This document shows positions 11,934-22,537 of a stretch of 64,000 nucleotides of DNA, piece after piece. The first letter of the stretch is position 1. Every line of letters starts with the position of its first letter. Below the pieces are notes generated by a model. The model did not search any database. It was not told the origin of the DNA and was given only the letters and a program-made list of their open reading frames with translations. Position numbers and translations under genes: made by a program. The stretch is from Pyronema omphalodes (Eukaryota; Ascomycota; Pezizomycetes; Pezizales; Pyronemataceae), in the NCBI GenBank assembly GCA_024516155.1, contig JAJJXM010000005.1:124001-188000 (forward strand), read 5' to 3'.

Positions 11934-12031
11934 GCCTGCCATATGCATATCTCCCTAACATATGCATATCTCCCTGCCATATGCATATCTCCCTGCCATA
12001 TGCATATCTCCCTACCATATGCATATCTCCC
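11934..12031. repeat. 18-bp tandem repeat containing the palindrome ATATGCATAT
   Basis: Five to six copies of CCATATGCATATCTCCCT lie 25-120 bp past the stop codon of the minus-strand gene that ends at 12056, so they are probably transcribed in its 3' UTR. Each unit carries the 10-bp palindrome ATATGCATAT. Confidence 0.9.
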
Positions 12032-12055
12032 CCCTTTTTCCTTGGTATCACCAAA

Positions 12056-12811
12056 TCAGGTCCATAAATCCGCCTCCTCCTCTCCCATACTAGTCCCACT
12101 ATCAAGTCTGCGTCTCATTCTCCGTCTCCTAATTTCATCGTCCGAGCTCTCCACCGATAATCCCTGCCAAACCTTACCTTCCCCTTCTTCCTCCTCCAAT
12201 ATCGTTCCAATCGCATAATATCCGGAAGTAGTTCCACTGCCCAATCCGGTACGGATGATCGAGGTGTTGAAGGTATCCCGGAATTCTACAATTGATGAAG
12301 CCTCTGACTCCAGGCGTAGAGAATCGGCTTCAGATGGTGCGTAGGAAGACTCGGTATCGGAGAGGTGGGGGGTGGCCAACAAAGAGCGGGTTTTAGGGGT
12401 GCGTGTAGGCTTGGGTGGCGAAGGCATAGCAAGCAGAGATGAGAGGGTGTAGGAGAGTAAAGCCACGATGGTACCGGTTAGGAGACCGAGCAACAAGGCG
12501 GATCCGAGGTAGATGTAGACAGTCTATTAACTCGGTTAGATTCTATCTTCTAGCTGCGCAATGTGCATTTCGATGCTCGCTGCAATGCTCATCCAGATGC
12601 GCATTGCGATGCTCAGCGCCGTATTGGACAGGGACCCACATACCTCGAACTTGAGCGCCAAAGCAATAGGAGCATAGAGGATTCCAGTAACCAGCAACCA
12701 GATACCTTTCAGTAGTACAAAGACCGGCGAGAATATAAATGCAAGTACGGAGAAAGGAACCGTAATCGTCTTCAGCAGAGCTTGCTGGATGAAGGTTTGT
12801 AGTGTCGACAT
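12056..12811 (-). CDS. Small two-helix membrane protein with acidic/serine-rich tail, unknown function
   Basis: Two exons, 12811..12644 and 12523..12056, joined in phase 0 across a 120-nt intron (donor GTATGT, acceptor AATAG), give 211 aa. The first ~85 residues are hydrophobic: segments IQQALLKTITVPFSVLAFIF and LLKGIWLLVTGILYAPIALA, then after the splice YIYLGSALLLGLLTGTIVA. The remaining ~120 residues are polar, rich in S/E/R, with a TILEEEEGEG acidic patch and an RRRRMRRRLDSGTS basic patch likely facing the cytosol. It looks like an ER or organelle membrane protein of the kind conserved in Pezizomycotina with no assigned role. I do not recognise a named family. The splice is supported by the continuity of the hydrophobic block across the junction. 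Confidence 0.7.
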
Positions 12812-14357
12812 CTTGCGTAATTATCCAGCGAACGTGTAGGAATCGGGCGCAAAATAGGAGTAATTGCAAACTAGACAAAGCTGCGAGAAAATTTAAACGA
12901 TGGGGCTTTGGTTCGAGAGAGGTCAGGCGCGCGGGGTCGGCGGGGAAAGAAAGCTATAATGCACCGTATGCGCAGCTGCTGATAATATGGGTTTAGTTAT
13001 GATATGGCGCACCCAAATATGGCGGTTGACACGTCGTGCGGGGCCCTGGTACAATGCTCAATCAAAACGTTGTACAGCTGTTTCCCCGGGTGTCCGGGAT
13101 GGCGTCCGATTTTCTGTTGTATCACCTCAAGATTTGTTCTGCGGTAATTGCGCAAGAGGCAGGCGGGGTCAAGCGGGGCGGTTGTGTATGTAGTTGTGTG
13201 GTTGTAAATAGAGACGGGATCAGGCGATGTTAAGACAGCATCAGTAGGGAAGCTGAGCTTGATGATGTCAGGGCGGGGTCGGGGACGCGGCAACTTGGTT
13301 AACCGCCGTGATTGGCTGTGCTGACAGCGATCGTGAAAGATACTTGCACCGAGGTGTCAAGCATGTGTTAATATGTAGTGTGATAGAGGAGCTACCAACG
13401 TGTGGTGTTGAAGGAGATGCTGAAGGGAAGCTTCATTTCGAGGTGAGTTTTGAGGTGGCATTCGAAGATGAAAGGAGGCAGTAGCGTGAAGTGGAGGATC
13501 GTGAAATGGGATGAGGAGCGGGAGGCTGTTTGGGGTACCTGACTAGATTAGTAGCATCGCGCTATCTACAGAGCGCCGGGTAGATTGTGCTCTGAAACAA
13601 AAACGCTGTGGTTCCGTTAAAGTTCATCTCAGAATCATCTGAAAGTGAGAATTCTCGGGCCGACATTGGCCTGAAACTGCATCAGTCGGGCCGAAAAGTG
13701 CAGATCAATACAACCTTTTTATTTACATAGCTTCGAGCTTTGGTTTATAGCTCAGGTCTATGATTCGATTCAGTTAATCTATGTAGCACGGGACTCAGAC
13801 TTGTTATTTCTCATTTCAGTTATTCCGGCATGATGGTGATTGATTCTTCATCAATTTGGAGGTATCAAATTCGTGCATATAATTATGCAGTTAACATGCA
13901 TCACAGGGAAAATTACCTTGTCAATGAGCTTCCAATGGTGTGCTCTCCAAACCTGCAGCACTTTGTATAAATAAAAACAAAAATCTAAAAGAATCTAAAT
14001 ATTATCACAAAATTTTCTTTACCAAACAGATGTCCAATATCGGCCTGAGCTTAACGGATGAATGTCCATCAAAGTCCAATGATGAAATTGGGGACAAAGC
14101 CCTACATAGATCACAATTTTCAGCCTCATGCGCGTGGCCCTACAGTCGACTGTATGTACCAGTGGACGCGTCTATCCGGGTAAACCCCCGCCACTCGGAC
14201 GCGCCAAGCAACAACTTTTTTACTAGCGCCATCACGCGGCTCAACTTTTTCCACGCTACCCGGCCCACCTTTAACCCAACTTTCCAGGCCGGAAGAGTTT
14301 TCCCAAAACCTCCAAAACCGACTCTCTCACCACCCCCTACAACCCCCACAAATAATC
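12812..14357. other. Intergenic between divergent membrane-protein gene and GAR1
   Basis: This is a shared upstream region. The 170-codon frame beginning at 13940 runs through the GAR1 5' leader and first exon in another frame and looks spurious. No RNA gene or repeat is evident. Confidence 0.5.
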
Positions 14358-15136
14358 ATGAGTTTCAGAGGAGGACGCGGAGGATCAAGCCGTGGTGGCA
14401 GCAGCTTCGGCGGTCGTGGTATTTTCTACCCGCCTCAATTGCAAAATTTTGAGCGCTGCTGATTCAAGATTTGAAACTTAGGTGGTCGTGGTGGATACAA
14501 CTCTGCTCCCATGGGACCTCCCGACACCGTGCAGGGTACATACAATTCCTCAATTCCTTGCTATGCTGTGCTTTGACTGCACATACGCGCAATAATGTCT
14601 AACTTGAATTCTTCGTTACAGAGATGGGAACCGTCATGCACAGCTGCGAAGGAGAGATTGTTTGCACCTCCACCAACCCTAAGATCCCTTACTTCAACGC
14701 GCCGATATACCTCGAGAACAAGTCCGTCGTCGGAAAGGTCGACGAGATTCTTGGACCCATGAACCAGGTCTACTTCACCGTTAAGCCCCAGGATGGAATC
14801 GTCGCCACATCTTTCAAGGAGGGTGACAAGTTCTACATCGGACCCGACAAGCTTCTCCCCCTCGAGCGCTTCCTTCCCAAGCCCAAGGCCGCTACCGGAG
14901 CGAAGGTCGCCAAGCGTGGTGGTGCTGCTGGAGGACGTGGAGGACGTGGTGGTGCTCCCAGAGGAGGACGCGGTGGATTCACACCACGCGGACGTGGAGG
15001 AAGCAGCTTCGGAGGACGTGGCGGTGGAGCTGGTGGACGTGGTGGACGCGGTGGTTTCACCCCCAGGGGTGGATCCGGTGGACGTGGTGGTTTCACTCCT
15101 AGGGGCCGTGGTGGCTTCACTCCTAGGGGACGGTAA
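14358..15136 (+). CDS. GAR1: GAR1, H/ACA snoRNP core protein
   Basis: Exons 14358..14418, 14482..14535 and 14622..15136 give 209 aa. Gar1 is one of four core proteins of nucleolar H/ACA ribonucleoproteins, which pseudouridylate rRNA and snRNA; it binds the Cbf5 catalytic subunit. The architecture is diagnostic: an N-terminal RGG stretch (residues 1-30), a central Gar1 fold (about 40-125) with [19 protein letters not shown] followed by [18 protein letters not shown], and a long C-terminal [11 protein letters not shown] domain from about residue 138 to the end. Introns of 63 and 86 nt fall inside and just after the first RGG domain. The end converges with the zinc-finger gene, whose stop is 253 bp away. 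Confidence 0.95.
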
Positions 15137-15389
15137 ATCTTTCATTTTTTTGATCAGTAATTGGGGCAAAATTCTGTGGAGCATGGAGTCTGGTTGTATA
15201 ATACGAGGACTGGTGGAAAAATTACGTTTCTTTTTTTGTCACGACATCTCAACGACTCTATGTTTCATCTGAGGCTTGGTCATTTGTCAAATTTGCGAGT
15301 TTGGATTTTGTTTTTGTTAAGGATCTCTTTGAATAAAAATTGGGGCAATGGTTCTAGGTTGTACTCTAAATTTGGTTCTATGTGGACAT

Positions 15390-16352
15390 TCATCGTCCTC
15401 GGCGTCCAAAGCGTATGCTCATTGGAACAAACCGCAGCGATTCTATACTGTTGGCAAGCGCCTCCACTTGATCCTGTTCTGCTGGTGTTTCTGAAGTCAT
15501 ATCCACCTCCGGCATATCTTTTACCTCGTGCTTTACCTGCGGAGCTGTGGAATCGGAGTCCACAATCATGTCGTCGATATTTTGTTCTTGTCGGTGTATT
15601 CGCTCTTGTGGTCCCTTTCCTGTATTCCTGTCCACCTTACTTCTTTGGCTGTCATTTAGTAATGATATTTTGTGGTCAATACCGTCCTTCGTAACATAGA
15701 AGTTATAATACTGTGCAAGAAATATTCATCAGTCCTCTGCCTTCTTCATTCCTCTATCCGGCGTAGAATTACCTTTGGAAAACAATGTGTTTTAATCAAA
15801 TGGCTTGTCCTCCTAGGTGGGATGCGAAACATCCTGTCACATCCCTCCACAAAGCATGCATATATCTTCGCTCCTCGTTCCTGCATTATTCGCATTAACG
15901 GATCATCTGTAAAAATAACCATCAGCCACAATCCCCTTCCATATCTAATCCAGACTACCCAGCGCAGCGGAATAAGCCTCCATAGCCCAGCGAAACCCAG
16001 TATAGCATAACAGCATTACAGCAAAACAAATAGGAAACCTACGATGCTCCCGAATATGCAGCTCCAAGAACCTATTAGTAGGAAAGTTCTTCCGACACTC
16101 CATACACCGGTTCGTATGTGTTTGCGCATAATGGACCTCATATTCTTCGTAGCTATGAAATGCGCGTGCTGTACAGACCGGTGCTTCGCTGCAGATGATA
16201 GTAGGCCCTGTAGTAGTGCTTGAGATAGAGGAGGGGTCGCGGCGGAACTCTTTACGGGGAGGTGATATTGGTACGTTTGGTGTTGAGTTGGGGCTAAATG
16301 GAGATAGTAATGGTGATGGTGATCGAGAGGGGGAGCGGGTGCGTTTTGACAT
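15390..16352 (-). CDS. C2H2 zinc-finger protein, ZNF511-like
   Basis: Exons 16352..16043, 15906..15773 and 15710..15390 give 254 aa. After a Ser/Pro/Arg-rich N-terminus (SPSRSPSPLLSP, residues 6-40), three C2H2-type fingers follow. The first is CSEAPVC..HYAQTH. The second is RCMECRKNF with His pair LHIREHH completed across the first splice. The third is YACFVEGCDRMF..HLIKTH, followed by CFPK and a YNFYVTKDGID-type segment. That order and the ACFVEGC signature match the animal ZNF511/fungal C2H2 family, which is nuclear and poorly characterised. The C-terminal ~90 residues are acidic and polar and end FVPMSIRFGRRGR, a conserved-looking basic tail. The splice choices restore finger 2 and the FPK-YYNF junction, which supports them. 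Its function is unknown. Confidence 0.85.
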
Positions 16353-17968
16353 CGTGGCGGCGGGGTCGGGTGTTAATGGGGAACTGGCGCGTTGTGTGCA
16401 AGCGAGAAGAACCTATATATTTGTACAAGCTGTTCAAGTGGGATGGAATGGTGTAGGAATAAATGGCAGCCGGGTTTCTTGATTAGGAAGTTGGAAGGTG
16501 AAGAGGTGATGATGGTGCTTGGATCATGAGACTTTTATTAAGCGGCGGAGAAATTGAGTTTATGTTTAGCGGCTCGCTTGCGAAGGTTGCATACTTTAGC
16601 GTTAGATGCATGTGGAATGTTCGCGGAAGCAGCTTTGGCGCTTCGGAATTTGTAGACGCTGGGCTTACTGGAGGGGTAGAATCTATGGTAACTCGTTTTA
16701 GATGCAATGTGGACTTTTACTTTTGCTTGAGATTGAGCTCTTATAGTTGTTGAATCCCGTCAATCTTACATTTATTCACCATTTATCACTTCTCAGTCAT
16801 CGTACCTTGATGTCCCCGGATCGGCCGTGCATAGATAAGTTTTGATTGGATATGCCTTCATTCAGCTAATCTTAATCAAATAAAATAATTACTCGTTTAG
16901 TTACCATATCGATACATATCCGATACCAGAGCAATACTGTTGTTGAAAGTTGCCTAGGGCTCTGGTGTCTTAGCCGCACTTAGGGCTCAGGCCACTCGCA
17001 CATGAACACACTTAAGGATGATGTGACTAATACGTGGAGGTGGAGTTTCCAAACTTGGTATATCTCTTTCTGTAGAACGCGTAGACTTAGATCATTACCG
17101 CATTCAACCAATTGTGTTCTCTACCTCCACTTGACTTTTCCCTCTTTTGTTCAACAACTGTGTCGGTGACACAAAAAGTGGGGGGAATAGACTTAATTGG
17201 ACATATACGATTGCACGAATGAAAATAACTCTTGAACTCAGTTGTCGATATCTTGTCAGACTCAGAAACAAATCTCTATTCCACTGCCCGCAATAGTACT
17301 TGACACTTTCACAATCCATGAAAGATGATCCGTGGCTCCTTAACACTATCTAATACATTTCCAACAGCAATCCTTCTCGACGTCATAGAATAATTCCAAA
17401 ATCCGCAGTCATGTATACGGGTAATGGAAATGGTAAAAAAGCAAAAGGAAAAAGGAAAAACAAAAAAGAAAAAAAGAAACTATAAAAGAATGAATATACC
17501 ATGAAAACTGTCTATCAGAAGCAAATATACTCTTTTCTCAAAACGTATTCACAATAATCTTATACCCTCCCTTACCCGCTAATTCTATCCATGATCCATT
17601 CCGTCGAAACTGTAGAAACTTGATTAAGGGTAAAAAAAAGAAAAAAAAAAAAACACCCGTTAGAACCGCCAGCGATGATATACCCTGGTGGTTCTTTATC
17701 TCTCTATCAACGCACCTCATAATATAGATACCCGTGGGCCATTGTTGGTATGATTTCTACGCCTAGGACTGGTGATCCGGAGATTTGGGGGATGGCGCAT
17801 AAGGGGGTTAACGCTTAGCTCCTCCTGGGACCAGGCTAGGTCCATGGTACGGGGCAAGATAATGAAGCTTTGCCGTTAGAAAGACATGATTTATTTTTTA
17901 CTTTTTGTTCAGTCTTTTTCTATAAATACTGGTATACTACGCATCCCATTTTGATTCTCGGTGTGCCT

Positions 17969-18100
17969 TATTCGAGGCTCGTATATAGTCGTTTGATTTG
18001 TTATTAGGTTTGGTGGATGGAAGAAATTTGATTATGTAATGATGGCAATGAGCTGCCAAATTTAATTTCAAATCAAACAACTATATACGAGCCTCGAATA
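17969..18100. repeat. 32-bp near-perfect inverted repeat around a 68-nt spacer
   Basis: The left arm 17969-18000 and right arm 18069-18100 are reverse complements at 31 of 32 positions; the one difference (G versus A) would be a tolerated G-U pair in one RNA orientation. Allowing one bulge, pairing continues a few bases outward (GGCAC versus GGTAC). The core reads GAGGCTCGTATATAG. A transcript would fold into a long stem-loop; as DNA it could be a cruciform, a MITE-like foldback or a relic of two inverted insertions. No coding sequence lies in the spacer and no target-site duplication is obvious. Confidence 0.85.
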
Positions 18101-19548
18101 GGTACAACAACACTCACCTCAACCTGACGATGGTTTGTATAACGAGGAATTTACATATTCTATTCGCCGTAATTGCATTTTGAGTTATCGAATTTATATT
18201 GCCCTAATAGAGTCTGTGATGCATTCTAGTACCTGGAGAACTTTTTCTACCACGATTAGTTTCAACATAAATTGCGGCAAACATCATGCAAAATTGAGTT
18301 CTTCTCAGACCATATACCTCAAAATATGTTAGCCATCCTCGGAGCACTGGTGTTCACTGTACTCTTTTCAATGGCAATAAAATAAGATTAGCACAAGTTT
18401 CTGTATCCTACAACCATGATCTCGAGGTTTTGACAATTCATTGCCTTTCCCTTGTGAAAAGATCGTTCCGAGATATAAGTCATCAGAAATATGAGTCATT
18501 GATCACTCCGGAAGCAGGATTATGCTTTAATAAAAGACATGGCATTAATCCCAAGCTTTTATGACTCGATATCCAGGCAAACAAAGTCTCCGTACTTCCA
18601 ACATCGCCCCATATACAGTAATGTAGTCACAAAGAATCATTGCCATTGCGGTAAGATTTACTCGAAATCAACATAACATAGTTCATCTCAAAATAATTTA
18701 TTTCTTTACCACCCTTGGCAACTATTGATGGATGGTCACTTACTTTAACAGTTTCGGTACGTTATTTATTGTCCGACTACTTTTCCGATCAGATTCCACG
18801 AACTCGAGGCTGCATATCCAAGAAAGAGTCTTCAAATGCACAGGTATGATTTTTCACACCATCATTCTTTCAAAATCAGCAATTCAACAAGCCATAGTAT
18901 CTTACGAACGAACCCTCTTTACCCATAACCCTTGCTCACAGTATCATCAGTATCATCTCCAACTCTCACCTCATAAACGCTAATACACTTAAGCGAGCCC
19001 ACCTTCCTTAATCTAGTAACCTTCCGGCTGTTCCCGGATCTAGAGTAGCTAGTACAATCCCTGATCCATGCTGACTTCGTCTCGCTAAACTTCTGGGCGT
19101 TCCTGCACATGTATTACCTTATTCCTTTGGCTTAACAAAAATACCATCAGCACTCTGAGTTATAGCCCGCTTACATTATGACCTAGAATAGATATACGAC
19201 ATCAATTTGGCAGACTTATGGCGGGCTTCTAAGAAATCCGGGAAGCAGGTTTACCAGAAGGGTTGGGTGGGTATACCAGTCTTGAGGGACATGAGAAAAG
19301 GTCATTGGGTTAGGATTAAATGGTCTACGTGCTAGGATAACAGGTTTCTAAGATTCTAGATATTGAGAGGGTTTCTACCATCGCTTATGAAACCATAGGT
19401 GCATCTGTTTCTAGAAGAAAGTAAGGCTATAGAGATGAGGTCGGTGTTGTGCGGCATGGGAGGTCTCAGAGCATGGAGAAAGAATTGCTGTACTTGGTGG
19501 TAAAGATAGTAGGTCTATTAGAATTTCTGTTTTTGATCCTGGACTACT

Positions 19549-20103
19549 TCATTTTAATGGCTCTATGTTGGGTTTCTTTCTGGAGGTTGGGTGATGGCAT
19601 TGGTGGTGTGTAGGTAGGATGGAGAGTTTGGAGGGCAGGGAATTGTGGGAGGGATTTGGGTAGACGTGTGCGGATGGATATCTAGGACATGTAGGAGGAT
19701 GGGGAAAATGCTGCATATCAAAGGGAGAAGGAGAGCTTAGGGTGAGACCTAGAGGAAGATTTTGGGAATTTGGATGAAGGTTTTCAACGAGGATATTTAT
19801 GGAGAGTTTCAGAGGATGAAGGGCTTGTGGTTGAATGTTATTGTTCGTTTCTGCGTGGAGAGTGGAGGGAAATGTTGATGCCGGTGTGGAAGGAAATGTG
19901 GACTTTGGGAATGTCATCTTGGTGGTAGGTATGGCAGTAGGCATGGAGGCGTCCAGCACGAAGAAAAACTTTGGTAGCGTTTTGTGTTCTGGTGGTTTGA
20001 TATTCTTGTCTTTTGGTGTCTTTTTTTGTGGGTTGATTATGTATAGAATTCTTAATCTCGGCGTAATGGTTATACAGGGGATGGGCGTTTCGATTCTGTA
20101 CAA
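19549..20103 (-). CDS. Doubtful hypothetical ORF, 184 codons
   Basis: This is the longest single-frame ORF in the window not explained as a shadow of a gene or a tandem repeat. The product is rich in P, S, T, N and H, with a small internal repeat (KSTFPSTPASTFPST), and has no recognisable domain. The A/C-rich sense strand would give this composition by chance. I list it only so that it is not lost; it may be noncoding. Confidence 0.15.
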   Translation of the reverse strand: MYRIETPIPCITITPRLRILYIINPQKKTPKDKNIKPPEHKTLPKFFFVLDASMPTAIPTTKMTFPKSTFPSTPASTFPSTLHAETNNNIQPQALHPLKLSINILVENLHPNSQNLPLGLTLSSPSPFDMQHFPHPPTCPRYPSAHVYPNPSHNSLPSKLSILPTHHQCHHPTSRKKPNIEPLK

Positions 20104-21308
20104 GATTGAGTCGCTTGTGATATCGGTAAGTATTGTATGATATCCTCGAGTTGCCTGGTACCCGTGCTTTTGTCAACGGCTAAATCAAGACATATCGTTC
20201 TTAAACCAAGATATCACGAAAGAAAGAGCACTTCCAAAGTCCTCATTTCAGATTCAAGATAACATCGTCAAATCCCTAGACTTGTGTCCTCCCACTGACC
20301 AACAGTTATGGTCACCCACGTAGTCTGAGCTCCAAAAAAAAAGTGACTAATCACACCATCGTTGAGCAACTTCGCAAAGGCTTAGTACGCCCCATTTACA
20401 CTACTAGGTAGGGCTGTGACTAGGCCCACGATCAGAGATGCAATGCAGCCTTACGCGACCAAGATAATCATCAAATATCACACTAGGACATTTCAGCAGA
20501 TCCTCACAAACTTTTCTTGCATGGCGACTTTTTGCATAAATCTACGAAAAACACTTCGGAACGGACCACAATCCAAAATATGCAGAGGTAAATTTGATGA
20601 TGAATTTTATTCTGAATCTACAAAAATAAAACGTTCGAAAATTATGGGATGTCACTCGTATTCAGACCAGCTTCCAGCACTAGAAACTTCGGAGACAGTC
20701 TAAACGCTTACAAGTATTTATAGAAATATTTCACTTTTCGCCACACGTATATCGCGAGAACCATAGACTAGTGGTTGACACGGAAATAAATGGCAGGTAC
20801 AGCTTAGCTCTGACCAAAGGCAATGATGGACGCGATGACACGCGTTGTAGCTTTGGAAGGTGATTGTGGATGCTGGGTTTCACAGTGGGAGCATGACATC
20901 TCAAGGGGAAGGTATTGGGAAACTCAGTTGACGTCTCTGGTTATTATCGGGACCTTGGGATATTCGGTGGGGGAATAATTTCACGTTCACTCTTCACCCA
21001 GACAATGGAAAACCTTGAGACGAAAAGCTCGACTTTCAGAATTCCAAAGCAACCAAGTATACCCAAGATACTCCTCCCTCCATACGCTGAAAGCCAGCCG
21101 TTAAAACAGCAATTCCGAAATTCCATGGCGCCGTTGGTGTATGTCTTTAAAACCATTCCCCAAGAACAAAAAAACATCAGGGTGTTGCAAATTATTTTTT
21201 TGCGAAGTACACCGTGATCAAAGGAAAAAAAAGAACCCGAAGAATTTCCCGACCGTCGTGACCGAAATACCCTCAAAAAATTGACTTTTTGATTATTTTG
21301 CCCACACC

Positions 21309-21982
21309 TTACTCGGTGATCTTTCCCTTTCCACCCTTGCGCTCGAGGATGGCCTCACGGTCCTTGTCGAGCTTGAGCTTGGTGATGGTAACGTTGCTGG
21401 GGGCGATTCCAAGGGGAACGGACTGTCCGTTGACCTTCTCGCGGGAGACACGCTCGACGTGAATGACGTACTTAAGACGGTAGACGGAGGTGACCTTTCC
21501 CTCGCGGCCCTTGAGGGAACCACGGGTGACGATAACCTCATCGTCCTTGCGGATGGGCATGGAGCGGACCTGTTATGGCGAAAAGTTTCGTCAGGGATTG
21601 TGTTGCGATACGCGATGGGTAGGATTAATTACTCCGTATTTCTCGCGCAACTCCTTGGAGAGGGGAGCGGACATGATGACGCGGCGGACAGAGGAGGGGG
21701 CCGAGAAGTGGGCCTTTCTCGACTTTCTGCGCGAGGCAGCAATTCCTACAACACGAATCCAATCAGCATTCCGCCCACAGCAATTCATTCCGTCTCAAAT
21801 TTAATTCCATCCCAAAAATCCGCCCAAATCATCTCCGCGCTCTTGTTGACTTCTCTCCACCCCGGTCATTCGCGAAAATACGCTTTCCAGACCGACCCAT
21901 TTGGTCATTTTCCAACCGTAATTCCAGCGGTCGACAAGTAGAACGAGGAGTAATTTAACGCACCGGTGTTCAACTTCGTCAT
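21309..21982 (-). CDS. RPL26: 60S ribosomal protein L26 (uL24)
   Basis: Exons 21982..21964, 21745..21633 and 21569..21309 give 130 aa, the usual eukaryotic L26 length before C-terminal extensions. uL24 sits near the polypeptide exit on the large subunit and contacts 5.8S/25S rRNA. Diagnostic sequence: [19 protein letters not shown] near the N-terminus, [14 protein letters not shown] before the second splice, then [17 protein letters not shown] and the KOW motif [20 protein letters not shown], ending [17 protein letters not shown]. The first exon codes only six residues plus one base. Its donor is GTGCGT and the intron is 218 nt, a common layout in ribosomal protein genes. Candidate RP-gene promoter elements lie about 120-160 bp upstream. 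Confidence 0.95.
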
Positions 21983-22103
21983 GGCGTCGGTCGTCGGTCG
22001 TCGAGGGATACTGGAGTCGATTTTTCGGGATTGTCGGCGGCGTTTGGCGGTAGGGCGGTTCGTTCGTAAAATTGGACGTATCCACGCACCAAGTTGGAAT
22101 GGG

Positions 22104-22111
22104 CCGTCACA
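22104..22111. promoter_or_regulatory. HomolD-like box upstream of RPL26
   Basis: CCGTCACA differs at one position from the HomolD consensus CAGTCACA known from fission-yeast ribosomal protein promoters, and lies about 120 bp upstream of the RPL26 start. A telomere-box-like CTAGGGTTT follows at about 22135-22143. The role is inferred from motif and position. Confidence 0.35.
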
Positions 22112-22430
22112 CTACCCACAGTTGTGTGTGCGCACTAGGGTTTATGCCCTCCTTGCACTCAAACAGCAGGCTAGCTTCAAAACCCGCTTGTTCTGATCAC
22201 GTGATTACCACTCAACCTGAGTTCAACTACCTGGTCGGTGGTAGCAAACCCAAAAATTCGTGCCTCTCAGAACGAAGAATTTGCAATTATTATTCCTACA
22301 GAGCGATTTACTTTTCGCTTCTTGAGATTGAAACTACTTTAACCTTGGGTAAATACTATTAATTTTCCTTCGACATCCATCAAAACCACTCCGTTTCCTG
22401 ACGAACTTGAGGGTGAGTGTTTCTGCGTGT

Positions 22431-22537
22431 TGCGGCATGAAAGCCGTCTTCAATTCCGCACAGAGGGCCGTTCGGAATTAATGAAGTCACTCACCATGAG
22501 TGAATCAGCTTTTCCGTCGGGAGGAATTCATGCCGCA
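22431..22537. ncRNA. Candidate structured RNA element (nested stems), unverified
   Basis: An outer perfect 11-bp stem (22431-22441 with 22527-22537, TGCGGCATGAA) closes three internal hairpins: AATTCCG/CGGAATT (22452-22458 with 22473-22479), TCACTC/GAGTGA (22487-22492 with 22498-22503, loop ACCAT) and TTCC/GGAA (22512-22515 with 22523-22526). The layout is four-way-junction-like over 107 nt. No Pol III boxes are evident. An 11-bp inverted repeat could arise by chance in 64 kb, so this is a candidate only. Confidence 0.25.

Larger units (their letters stand above)
9309..12055. other. Intergenic, AT-rich, no supported gene
   Basis: This is the 3' flank of the 7-TM gene and the downstream flank of the small membrane-protein gene. 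It holds two tandem arrays (10788-10876 and 11934-12031) and a 13-bp direct repeat (GGCTGGGTCTAAC at 10042 and 10301). No frame longer than 112 codons exists, and none resembles a known protein. Confidence 0.5.
16353..21308. other. Long intergenic region with no supported gene
   Basis: About 5 kb between the zinc-finger gene and RPL26. It contains the 32-bp inverted repeat at 17969-18100, short A-rich tracts (17440-17480 and 17635-17655), and many frames under 113 codons. One minus-strand frame of 184 codons (19549-20103) is listed separately. I see no tRNA, rRNA or transposase. Confidence 0.5.

Noticed and set aside
14561..15184. Minus-strand 207-codon ORF rich in S and T
   Set aside because: Antisense to the RGG-encoding last exon of GAR1; the GGN-rich codons leave the complement open.
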